64,000 nucleotides of DNA from Clostridium gelidum (GTDB taxonomy: Bacteria > Bacillota > Clostridia > Clostridiales > Clostridiaceae). Made by a program: the position numbers and the translations under genes. Of this stretch, positions 26,292-34,595 are shown one piece after another. Positions within the stretch are counted from its first letter, which is position 1; each line of letters begins with the position of its first letter. The DNA is taken from contig NZ_AP024849.1 of the NCBI RefSeq assembly GCF_019977655.1, forward strand, positions 227,001-291,000, read 5' to 3'. The notes beneath the pieces are model-generated. The model had not been told where the DNA came from. It made no database searches and was given only the letters and a program-made list of their open reading frames with translations.

Positions 26292-27170
26292 ATGAGGAAA
26301 AAGCTTAAAACGTTTGATATAGTATTAGCTATTGTTATGATAATTATTGCAATAGTAACAATATATCCATTTCTAAATGTACTAACCATTTCATTAAATG
26401 ATGCATCAGATACTGTAAAAGGTGGAATTCATATATGGCCAAGAGAATTTACATTACAAAATTATAAAGAAATATTTGAAGGAAGCAGTAAGCTGCCACA
26501 AGGACTTTTAATATCAGTACTTAGAACAGTAATAGGGACTGCTACAGGAGTTTTAGCTAGCGCAATGGTAGCTTTTGTATTAAGTAGAAGAGAATATGTA
26601 TTTAATAAGTTTGTTACCATATTATTTATTTTGACAATGTATATAAGTGGAGGATTAATTCCTGAGTATATGTTAATAAAAAATTTGGGATTAATTAATA
26701 ACTTTGCTGTATATATAATACCAGGTTTAATTAGTGCATTTAATGTAATTGTTCTTAGATCATTTATAGATGGATTACCACCAGCACTAAATGAGTCTGC
26801 TATGATAGATGGCGCAAATGAGTTTGTAATATTTACAAAAATAGTACTACCATTATGTCTTCCAGTAATTGCAACAGTAGCACTTTTTATAGCAGTTGGT
26901 CAATGGAACAGCTGGTTCGATACTTATCTTTATGCAAGACAAAGTGATGGGTTAACAACACTTCAATATGAACTTATGAAGGTTATGAGTACTGCAAATG
27001 GAAGCTCAAAGGTAGATCCCAATAATCCAGTATTGCAAGCAGCTGCTGTTAATCCCGAATCAATAAAGATGGCAATAACAATGGTTGCAACAGGTCCAAT
27101 ATTACTTGTGTATCCATTTGTACAAAAGTATTTTGTTACAGGAATGACCTTAGGAGCAGTTAAAAGTTAA
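26292..27170 (+). CDS. oligosaccharide ABC importer permease, LplC type
   Basis: A 292-residue permease of the LplC/YtcP carbohydrate group, with six predicted helices. It starts with the usual TIYPFLNVLTISLNDASDTVKGGIHIWPREFTLQNY, and the EAA loop reads LPPALNESAMIDGANEFVIFTKIVLPLCLPV around residues 160-190. It ends FVQKYFVTGMTLGAVKS, a standard ending of this family. It follows the LplB partner by 44 bases with GAGGAGG upstream. Confidence 0.94.
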   Translation: MRKKLKTFDIVLAIVMIIIAIVTIYPFLNVLTISLNDASDTVKGGIHIWPREFTLQNYKEIFEGSSKLPQGLLISVLRTVIGTATGVLASAMVAFVLSRREYVFNKFVTILFILTMYISGGLIPEYMLIKNLGLINNFAVYIIPGLISAFNVIVLRSFIDGLPPALNESAMIDGANEFVIFTKIVLPLCLPVIATVALFIAVGQWNSWFDTYLYARQSDGLTTLQYELMKVMSTANGSSKVDPNNPVLQAAAVNPESIKMAITMVATGPILLVYPFVQKYFVTGMTLGAVKS

Positions 27171-27224
27171 CAATATTATATAAAATAATATAGATTATAT
27201 ATAATAAGAAAAGAGGGGTAATTT

Positions 27225-28898
27225 ATGAAAAAATGTAGAATTTTATCAGTAATGCTTTCATTTACTTTAGTAGCAGCTTTGCTTACAGGTTGTGGAAGTA
27301 GTAATAAAAGCGGAGATACTGTTGAAACAAGTTCAAAAACGGATAAAGCTCCAGTAACATTAACATTCTTTACTAAAGATGCAACAGAGGATATGCCTTT
27401 TGATGATGAAGTTGCTAAAAAGATAACAGAACTTACAGGCGTAACATTAAAAATAACCCATCCAGTAGCAGGAGATGAACAAGCTATTCCATTAATGATA
27501 GCAAGTGGAGATTATCCAGATTTAATTTACGGTAAAGGTGATACAGGAAAATTAGTAGATGCAGGAGCTATTATTAAGCTAGATGATTATATTGAAAAGA
27601 AAGGTGATAAACTAAAGGCATTATATGGAGACCAATTAAAGAGATTAAAATATAGCACAGAGGATCCATCAATATATACTGTTGGAGCATATGGTGTTCA
27701 TACAGAAATATTTGATCCAAGTGGAGTAATGCAATTACAACATGCAGTTCTAAAAGAATTAGGATATCCAGAAATAAAGACATTACAAGATTATGAAAAG
27801 GCTGTAAAAGATTATAAAGCAAAATACCCAGAAATCAATGGCAAGAAAACTATAGGAATGACATTAATGGCAAGTGACTGGAGATGGTTAATAACTTGTG
27901 GAAATATATCAGGTGCAGTTGCAGGAATTCCTGATGATGGACAGTTTAAAATAGATGATGAAACTAAAAAAGCTACTTATAAGTTCCAATTACCAGAAGT
28001 AAAAGAATACTTTAAATGGTTAAATCATATGAATGCAGAAGGATTATTAGATTCAGAATCATTTACTCAAAAAGAAGATGCATATCGTGCAAAATTAGCA
28101 CAAGGAAATGTATTAGGTATTTCAGATGCTAAATGGGATTATGATCAATCAACTAAAACATTAGTTGGCGCTGGAATGGATGAAAGGACATTTGCACCAC
28201 TTTCAGTTACAGTAAATGATAAGTGTAAAGATCAATCATTTAAGGATTATGGTTATAGTGGTGGTCATGGAATTGGAGTTTCTTCAACAAGTAAGAATAA
28301 AGATAGAGCATTTGAGTTCTTAAATTGGATGGCATCAGATGAGGCTCAAGTATTAGTAAACTGGGGAATCGAAGGAAAGCATTATAAAGTTGAAAATGGT
28401 AAGAGAGTTATGTTACCAGAAGTTCAAAAACAAAGAAACAGCGATAAAGATTTCAAAAAGAAAACAGGTATTGGTCAATATATATATCCATTCCCTCAAA
28501 GAGGTGATGGAGCTGTGGACGCAACAGGAAATTCATATTCAATGAATACTCTAGATATATATGTTTCAAATTACAATAAGGGTGAAAAAGACACATTAGC
28601 TGGATATGGTAAAAAATCATTTGTAGATTTCTTCCCATCATCAAAAGATTTAGGTCAACAATCTAAACATGGTCAAGCATGGCAATTTAATGTTCCAAGT
28701 GATAGTGATATGGCTATAATTCAAAAGAAGGCTGATGATTATATTCAAAAATCTGCAACACAAGCAGTACTTGGAAAAGAAGCAGATTTTGATGGAGCAT
28801 GGGATAAGATTCAACAAGATCTTAATGCTATGGGTATTGACAAAGTTAATGATGGAATGAGTAAATTAACAGAAGAAAAAATTAAGCTTTGGAGTTAG
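27225..28898 (+). CDS. oligosaccharide-binding lipoprotein of the LplB/LplC importer
   Basis: A 557-residue extracellular solute-binding protein. The lipobox LLTGC puts the lipidated Cys at about residue 23, followed by a Gly/Ser linker. The binding domain starts PVTLTFFTKDATEDMPFDDEVAKKI, with further family stretches such as DYPDLIYGKGDTGKLVDAGAI and KNKDRAFEFLNWMASDEAQ. The large size is typical of LipO/YtcQ-type proteins that bind longer oligosaccharides. Downstream enzymes suggest xyloglucan oligosaccharides as ligand, which is inference. A hairpin follows at 28971. Confidence 0.92.
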   Translation: MKKCRILSVMLSFTLVAALLTGCGSSNKSGDTVETSSKTDKAPVTLTFFTKDATEDMPFDDEVAKKITELTGVTLKITHPVAGDEQAIPLMIASGDYPDLIYGKGDTGKLVDAGAIIKLDDYIEKKGDKLKALYGDQLKRLKYSTEDPSIYTVGAYGVHTEIFDPSGVMQLQHAVLKELGYPEIKTLQDYEKAVKDYKAKYPEINGKKTIGMTLMASDWRWLITCGNISGAVAGIPDDGQFKIDDETKKATYKFQLPEVKEYFKWLNHMNAEGLLDSESFTQKEDAYRAKLAQGNVLGISDAKWDYDQSTKTLVGAGMDERTFAPLSVTVNDKCKDQSFKDYGYSGGHGIGVSSTSKNKDRAFEFLNWMASDEAQVLVNWGIEGKHYKVENGKRVMLPEVQKQRNSDKDFKKKTGIGQYIYPFPQRGDGAVDATGNSYSMNTLDIYVSNYNKGEKDTLAGYGKKSFVDFFPSSKDLGQQSKHGQAWQFNVPSDSDMAIIQKKADDYIQKSATQAVLGKEADFDGAWDKIQQDLNAMGIDKVNDGMSKLTEEKIKLWS

Positions 28899-29212
28899 TA
28901 ATCAAATTTAAAATAGTACGAAAATTCAAGGTTGTTTCAAAATAATAATGTGAAGTTATGAAAAATTGAGATAGAGGACAATCTATAAAAAGATTATCCT
29001 CTATTTCTTTATGAATTATAAAGTATAGAATAGTAACATTTGTTTTACTAAAGTAAAAAGTAGGGCTTAATTCACTAATAGTTAAGATAAAACATATGAA
29101 ATTTCTTCAGTATACGGTTACAAAATGGCGCTGTATAATGAATGCATAATTATATTAGAGTAATTAAAATTAGTATAAATTAAAAAGTGACAATATATAA
29201 AGGAGTGTTAAT
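28899..29212 (+). other. intergenic region between importer and alpha-xylosidase
   Basis: Contains the importer terminator at 28971-29010 and a TATAAT at 29134-29139 that may be the -10 for the enzyme genes, with a poor -35 (TATACG, 29111-29116). A weak -35 would suit dependence on the YesN-type activator. No ORF is supported. Confidence 0.45.
28971..29010 (+). terminator. terminator after the binding lipoprotein
   Basis: ATAGAGGACAATCT (28971-28984) pairs with AGATTATCCTCTAT (28991-29004) with one mismatch, followed by TTCTTT. The outer arms resemble those of the terminator at 25020. Confidence 0.85.
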
Positions 29213-31561
29213 ATGAAATTTAGTAATGGTTGTTGGTTAAATAAATCAGGTGTTGAGACATTTAGTCCACAAGAAATTTATAGTACAAAAATCGAAGAAA
29301 ATCTTTTAACAATATATACACCTTGCAATAAAATATATAACAGAGGTTGCACTCTTGGAGGTCCAGTTATAACATATAAAATTTCATCACCAATGGAAAA
29401 TGTTATTAGAGTAAGAGCTTATCATTATATGGGAGAGGAAAAGAAAAGCCCAAGCTTTGAGCTTTATAAAAATGAAAATACTAAAGTTCTAATAGAAGAA
29501 AATGAAAATATGGTTATATTCAAATCAGGAAATCTTAAATTAGAATATGATAAAAATACTGTAGAAATGAGTTTTTACAGAGGAAATCAAAAATTGACTT
29601 CAAGTAAAAGTAGAGGATTAGCTTATGTAAAAACTGAACCAGAAACTGACTTCTTAGAAGCTTCAGATAAAGGCATCTATATGAGAGAACAGCTACAATT
29701 ATCTGTAGGTGAATTAGTATATGGTTTGGGAGAAAGATTTACTCCATTTGTAAAGAATGGACAAACAATAGAGGCATGGAACGAAGATGGTGGGACAAGT
29801 ACTGAACAATCTTATAAGAATATTCCATTCTACCTTACTAATAAAGGATATGGTGTGTTTGTAAATCATCCAGAAAAAGTTTCTTTTGAAGTAGGTTCAG
29901 AAAAGGTTACTAAGGTTCAATTTAGTGTGACTGGAGAATGTTTAGATTACTTTATTATTGGTGGAGAATCAATGAAAGAAGTAATTGAAAACTATACAAG
30001 CTTAACAGGAAAACCAGCAATGCCACCAGCATGGTCATTTGGATTATGGCTATCCACATCATTTACTACAAATTATGATGAAGCAACTGTAAATGAATTT
30101 GTAAATGGAATGAAAGATAGAGATATTCCACTTAGAGTATTCCATTTTGACTGTTTCTGGATGAAAGAATTTAACTGGTGCGATTTTGAATGGGATAGCA
30201 GAGTGTTCCCAGATCCAAAAGGAATGCTTAAGAGATTAAAAGAGAAAGATTTGAATATTTGTGTTTGGATTAACCCATATATAGCACAAGAATCAAAACT
30301 ATTTGAAGAAGGAAAAGCAAACGGATATTTCATAAAGAAGGCAAACGGAGATGTATGGCAATGGGATATGTGGCAACCAGCAATGGCGATTGTAGATTTC
30401 ACAAATCCAGCAGCTAGCGCCTGGTATTCAGGAAAATTAAAAGAATTAATGGCAATGGGCGTTGACTGCTTCAAGACTGATTTTGGTGAACGTATACCAA
30501 CAGATGCAGTTTACTTTGATGGTTCAGATCCATATAAGATGCATAATTACTACACTCAAATGTACAACAAGGTTGTCTTTGAAACGATTAAAGAAGTTAA
30601 AGGTGAAAATGAAGCAGTTGTATTTGCAAGATCTGCTACAACAGGAGGACAACAATTCCCAGTGCATTGGGGTGGAGACTGTGAATCTGATTATGAATCA
30701 ATGGCTGAAAGTTTAAGAGGTGGATTATCATTATGCATGTCAGGTTTTGGATTCTGGAGTCATGATATAGGTGGTTTTGAAAGCACATCTACTGCTGATG
30801 TTTATAAGAGATGGGTTGCCTTTGGATTATTATCATCTCACAGTAGATTACACGGTAGTACATCATATAGAGTGCCATGGGCATACGATGAAGAAGCTTC
30901 AGACATAGTGAAATTCTTTAGTAAATTAAAATGCAGTATAATGCCATATTTATATAAAACCGCTAATACAGCTCATACAAAAGGAATTCCGGTAATGAGA
31001 TCTATGATATTAGAATTTCAAGATGATCCAGCATGTACTTATTTAGATAAACAATATATGCTTGGAGATTCAATTTTAGTAGCTCCTATATTTAATGAAG
31101 ACGGAGAAGCTAGTTACTATTTACCAAAAGGAAAATGGACTAATTATATTACTGGTAAAAAATATGATGGTGGAACATGGATTAAAGAAAAACATGACTA
31201 CCTAAGTATACCTATGATGGTAAAAGAAAATAGTCTAGTAGCAATAGGACATAAAGATATAGTGCCAGATTATGATTATAGACAAGATGTAAAAGTATTA
31301 GCTTATCAGTTGCAAAATGATACTAAAGCTACTACAAAAGTTTTAGATATGAACAGAAATGAAATGCTTGAAGTTCAAGCATTAAGACATGGAAATACAA
31401 TCAATATAGAAGCAACAGGAACAGATTCAGCTTGGACTCTTGTTCTAAAAAATCTAGTAAATATAACTAAGGTTGATGGAGCGGAATTTAAGATAGAAGG
31501 AAATGACACAAATATAATGATAAAATCAGTAAACAGTAAGGTTGTATGTCACTTAGGTTAA
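29213..31561 (+). CDS. yicI: alpha-xylosidase, GH31 (YicI type)
   Basis: A 782-residue cytoplasmic GH31 enzyme (no signal peptide) that removes alpha-1,6-linked xylose from xyloglucan oligosaccharides. The catalytic nucleophile is Asp423 in FKTDFGERIPTDA and the acid/base Asp489 in VHWGGDCESDYESMAESLRG. The segment WNEDGGTSTEQSYKNIPFY and VFHFDCFWMKEFNWCDFEW, which shape the xylose-specific pocket in E. coli YicI, are almost identical to what is known for that enzyme. It is the first gene of a catabolic block, 78 bases before the esterase gene. Confidence 0.95.
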   Translation: MKFSNGCWLNKSGVETFSPQEIYSTKIEENLLTIYTPCNKIYNRGCTLGGPVITYKISSPMENVIRVRAYHYMGEEKKSPSFELYKNENTKVLIEENENMVIFKSGNLKLEYDKNTVEMSFYRGNQKLTSSKSRGLAYVKTEPETDFLEASDKGIYMREQLQLSVGELVYGLGERFTPFVKNGQTIEAWNEDGGTSTEQSYKNIPFYLTNKGYGVFVNHPEKVSFEVGSEKVTKVQFSVTGECLDYFIIGGESMKEVIENYTSLTGKPAMPPAWSFGLWLSTSFTTNYDEATVNEFVNGMKDRDIPLRVFHFDCFWMKEFNWCDFEWDSRVFPDPKGMLKRLKEKDLNICVWINPYIAQESKLFEEGKANGYFIKKANGDVWQWDMWQPAMAIVDFTNPAASAWYSGKLKELMAMGVDCFKTDFGERIPTDAVYFDGSDPYKMHNYYTQMYNKVVFETIKEVKGENEAVVFARSATTGGQQFPVHWGGDCESDYESMAESLRGGLSLCMSGFGFWSHDIGGFESTSTADVYKRWVAFGLLSSHSRLHGSTSYRVPWAYDEEASDIVKFFSKLKCSIMPYLYKTANTAHTKGIPVMRSMILEFQDDPACTYLDKQYMLGDSILVAPIFNEDGEASYYLPKGKWTNYITGKKYDGGTWIKEKHDYLSIPMMVKENSLVAIGHKDIVPDYDYRQDVKVLAYQLQNDTKATTKVLDMNRNEMLEVQALRHGNTINIEATGTDSAWTLVLKNLVNITKVDGAEFKIEGNDTNIMIKSVNSKVVCHLG

Positions 31562-31638
31562 TTATTGATGGAAGTATTAATAAAATACTGAAAATTAATA
31601 GTTAGCAATAATAGAAATATTTTGGAGGGATATTAACA

Positions 31639-32337
31639 ATGAGTAAAATAATAGATCCAGGATTTTTTTCAAAACAAGTATCAGCAGACAATAAAAGAGG
31701 CGAATTTAACACAAAAAATACAATTATAGTAGAGGACAATGTTGATGTTGACTTTGTATTTATGGGTGATTCTATAACTGATAATTGTGAGATTAATGCT
31801 TATTTAGGTAGAAGCAATAAAATGATTTTAAATAGAGGTATTTCAGGAGACAGTACAGAGTATGTATTAAAAAGATTTGATGCAGATGTAATACAACTTA
31901 AGCCCAAACACTGCATACTTTTGATTGGTGTTAATGATGCTTGGGATTTAGAATATGAGCCATGGAGTCAAACAGAAGGAATGTCTGTAGAAGCTGCAGT
32001 AAAAAGAGCTTATGAGAATATTAAAGAAATGTCTGATAAGGCAAAGTCAAGTAATATAAATCTTATAATGTGTTCAATACTACCAACAAATATGACTTTT
32101 ACAAATAGAAATAAAGAGAGAAATATTTATGTTGAAGAAGTTAATAGTAAATTAAGGAGATTATGTGAAGAAGAAAATTTGATTTATGTAGATTATTATT
32201 CAGAATTCGTAGAAGAAGGAGATATTCGTGTTAAAGATGGATTGACATTTGAAGGATTGCATCCCAATACAGAAGGTTATAATCTAATGATGAAAATTTT
32301 AAAGGAAACATTGTCAAGTAATGATATCGAATTTTAA
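31639..32337 (+). CDS. SGNH/GDSL-family esterase
   Basis: A 232-residue hydrolase without signal peptide. Block I is VFMGDSITDN with the nucleophilic Ser near residue 46. Block II Gly is in NRGISGDST, block III Asn in LLIGVNDAWD, and block V His in FEGLHPNTEGY. The Asp that normally lies three residues before the catalytic His (DGLHP) is Glu here, a notable change. Its place between alpha-xylosidase and beta-glucosidase suggests an acetyl-esterase that strips O-acetyl groups from imported oligosaccharides; substrate is inferred from context only. The next gene starts 15 bases later. Confidence 0.85.
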   Translation: MSKIIDPGFFSKQVSADNKRGEFNTKNTIIVEDNVDVDFVFMGDSITDNCEINAYLGRSNKMILNRGISGDSTEYVLKRFDADVIQLKPKHCILLIGVNDAWDLEYEPWSQTEGMSVEAAVKRAYENIKEMSDKAKSSNINLIMCSILPTNMTFTNRNKERNIYVEEVNSKLRRLCEEENLIYVDYYSEFVEEGDIRVKDGLTFEGLHPNTEGYNLMMKILKETLSSNDIEF

Positions 32338-32351
32338 GGAGGCAACTAATT

Positions 32352-34496
32352 ATGATTAAAGCTACACTGAATAATGAAGAAAAAATAGAAGAACTAATAG
32401 CAGAATTAACTCTTGAAGAAAAAGTTGGTATGTGTCATGGAAATGGACTCTTTAGAACTGAGGGAATTAAGAGATTAAATATACCACCTATAAAAATGTC
32501 TGATGGTCCAATAGGAGTTAGAAATGAATTCCCAGATGACAGTTGGACTCCAATAGGAAATTCGGATGATTATGTTACTTATCTTCCATGCAGTCTGGCA
32601 TTAGCATCAACTTGGAATACGGAGTTAGCTCATAGGAGTGGAGAAGTACTTGGAAGTGAAGCGAGAGGAAGAGGTAAGGACATAATACTTGGACCTGGAA
32701 TCAATATAATTAGAAGTCCTCTTTGTGGAAGAAACTTTGAATATATGTCAGAAGATCCTTATCTAACAGGAAGAATGGCAGTGCCTTTCATAAGAGGAGT
32801 TCAAGAAAACAACGATGTATCAGTATGTGTAAAGCATTTTGCTGTTAATAATCAAGAAACAGAAAGATTAAATGTTGAAGCTATAGTAGATGAAAGAACT
32901 TTTAGAGAAATATATTTGCCAGCTTTTGAAATGGCAGTAAAAGAAGGCGATGCATATTCAATAATGTGCGCATACAACAAACTGTTTGGATATCACTGTT
33001 CAAATAATAAAGAATTATTACAAGGTATTTTAAAAGAAGAATGGGAGTTTGATGGAGTTGTTGTATCAGACTGGAGTGCAGTAAATAATACTGAACTTGC
33101 AGCAAATGCAGGTATGGATATAGAAATGAGTGTTACCTTTAACTTTGATGATTATTTTTTTGCAAATCCTTTAATAAAAGCAGTAAAAGAAGGAAGAGTA
33201 AAAGAAGAGGTTATAAATGAAAAGGTAAGAAGAATACTAAGGTTAATGTATAAAGTAAATGTATTCTCAGAAGATAGAAAAAGAGGAAACTATAATGCAC
33301 CAGAACATAGACAAGTAACTTTAGATGTTGCTAGAGAGTCTATAGCATTATTAAAGAATAAAAATAATATTCTTCCATTAAATTCTAAGAAGGTAAAGAC
33401 ATTAGCTGTAATTGGTGAAAATGCAAATATAATTCACTCAAATGGCGGTGGTAGTGCAGAAATTAAAGCTTTATATGAAATAACACCACTTCTTGGATTA
33501 AAGATGATACTTGGTGGACAAACGGATATAAAATATGCAAAAGGATATAGTTCGGATTTATCAAGTAAAGAAAAATTAATTAAAGAAGCTGTTGAACTTG
33601 CTAAAGTATCTGATGCAGTAATAATTGTAGGTGGATTAAAGCATGTTGCAGATGATCTTCAATTAGAAAATAATGCACTTTCAGTAAATAAGGAGGAAGA
33701 AGTAAAACATAGAATTGATAGTGAAGGATATGATAAGAGCGATTTGAAACTTCCTTATGAACAAGATGAATTAATTAAACGTGTATTAGAAGTTAATAAT
33801 AATGCAGTTGTAGTAATGCTTACTGGATCAGCTATTGAGATGACAGAATGGGTAGATGAAGCAAATGCTATAATTCAAACTTGGTACAATGGTATGGAAG
33901 GCGGAAGAGCACTAGCAGAAGTGCTTTTTGGAGCTGTTAATCCTTCGGGAAAATTGCCAATTACATTCCCAAAAGCATTAGAAGATTCTCCAGCACATAA
34001 GATAGGAGAATTTCCAGGAAGTGAAACAGTTAAATATACTGAGGGAATTTACGTTGGATATAGATATTTTTCAAGTTATGATGTAGAGCCACTGTTCTGT
34101 TTTGGTCATGGACTTTCATATACAGAATTTAAATATGATGATTTAAATATATCAATTAATGAAGAATTAGAAAATATTGATATATCAGTAAAGTTTGAAG
34201 TGACAAATGTAGGAGATAAGACAGGATTAGAAGTTACTCAACTTTATGTAAGTGATTTAGAAGCATCAGTAGAAAGACCTAAAATAGAACTAAAAGGATT
34301 TGATAAAGTTTATTTAGAAGCTGGTGAAACTAAAGAAGTTGAAATTAAGTTAGATAAAAAGGCTTTTGCATTTTATTGTGTAGATGATAAAAAATGGACA
34401 GTTGAAGAAGGAAAATTTGAAATTCTTATAGGCAGCTCTTCAAATGATATTAGATTACAAAGTGAAATAAATGTAGGATCAAGCTATAAATTTTAG
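32352..34496 (+). CDS. beta-glucosidase, GH3
   Basis: A 714-residue intracellular GH3 enzyme. The N-terminal barrel carries KHFAVNNQETERL, and the nucleophile Asp240 lies in GVVVSDWSAV. The second alpha/beta domain includes TLAVIGENANI and GGGSAEIKALYEITPLLGL, and a C-terminal fibronectin-III-like domain (about 600-714) starts after FGHGLSYTEFKYDDL. The layout matches BglB/beta-glucosidase members. In this cluster it would release glucose from the cello-oligosaccharide backbone left after the side chains are removed. An AAGGAGG site links it tightly to the esterase. Confidence 0.92.
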   Translation: MIKATLNNEEKIEELIAELTLEEKVGMCHGNGLFRTEGIKRLNIPPIKMSDGPIGVRNEFPDDSWTPIGNSDDYVTYLPCSLALASTWNTELAHRSGEVLGSEARGRGKDIILGPGINIIRSPLCGRNFEYMSEDPYLTGRMAVPFIRGVQENNDVSVCVKHFAVNNQETERLNVEAIVDERTFREIYLPAFEMAVKEGDAYSIMCAYNKLFGYHCSNNKELLQGILKEEWEFDGVVVSDWSAVNNTELAANAGMDIEMSVTFNFDDYFFANPLIKAVKEGRVKEEVINEKVRRILRLMYKVNVFSEDRKRGNYNAPEHRQVTLDVARESIALLKNKNNILPLNSKKVKTLAVIGENANIIHSNGGGSAEIKALYEITPLLGLKMILGGQTDIKYAKGYSSDLSSKEKLIKEAVELAKVSDAVIIVGGLKHVADDLQLENNALSVNKEEEVKHRIDSEGYDKSDLKLPYEQDELIKRVLEVNNNAVVVMLTGSAIEMTEWVDEANAIIQTWYNGMEGGRALAEVLFGAVNPSGKLPITFPKALEDSPAHKIGEFPGSETVKYTEGIYVGYRYFSSYDVEPLFCFGHGLSYTEFKYDDLNISINEELENIDISVKFEVTNVGDKTGLEVTQLYVSDLEASVERPKIELKGFDKVYLEAGETKEVEIKLDKKAFAFYCVDDKKWTVEEGKFEILIGSSSNDIRLQSEINVGSSYKF

Positions 34497-34518
34497 TTTA
34501 ATATTGAATAATTTAAAG

Positions 34519-34560
34519 CTCAGAAGAATGTATCTAGATTATTCTGAGTATATTTTTATT
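34519..34560 (+). terminator. weak terminator between GH3 and GH95 genes
   Basis: CTCAGAA (34519-34525) pairs with TTCTGAG (34542-34548) over a 16-base loop, followed by TATATTTTTATT. Confidence 0.55.
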
Positions 34561-34595
34561 AGAAGAAATGAGAGTGTATAGAGGAGATTTTTTAT

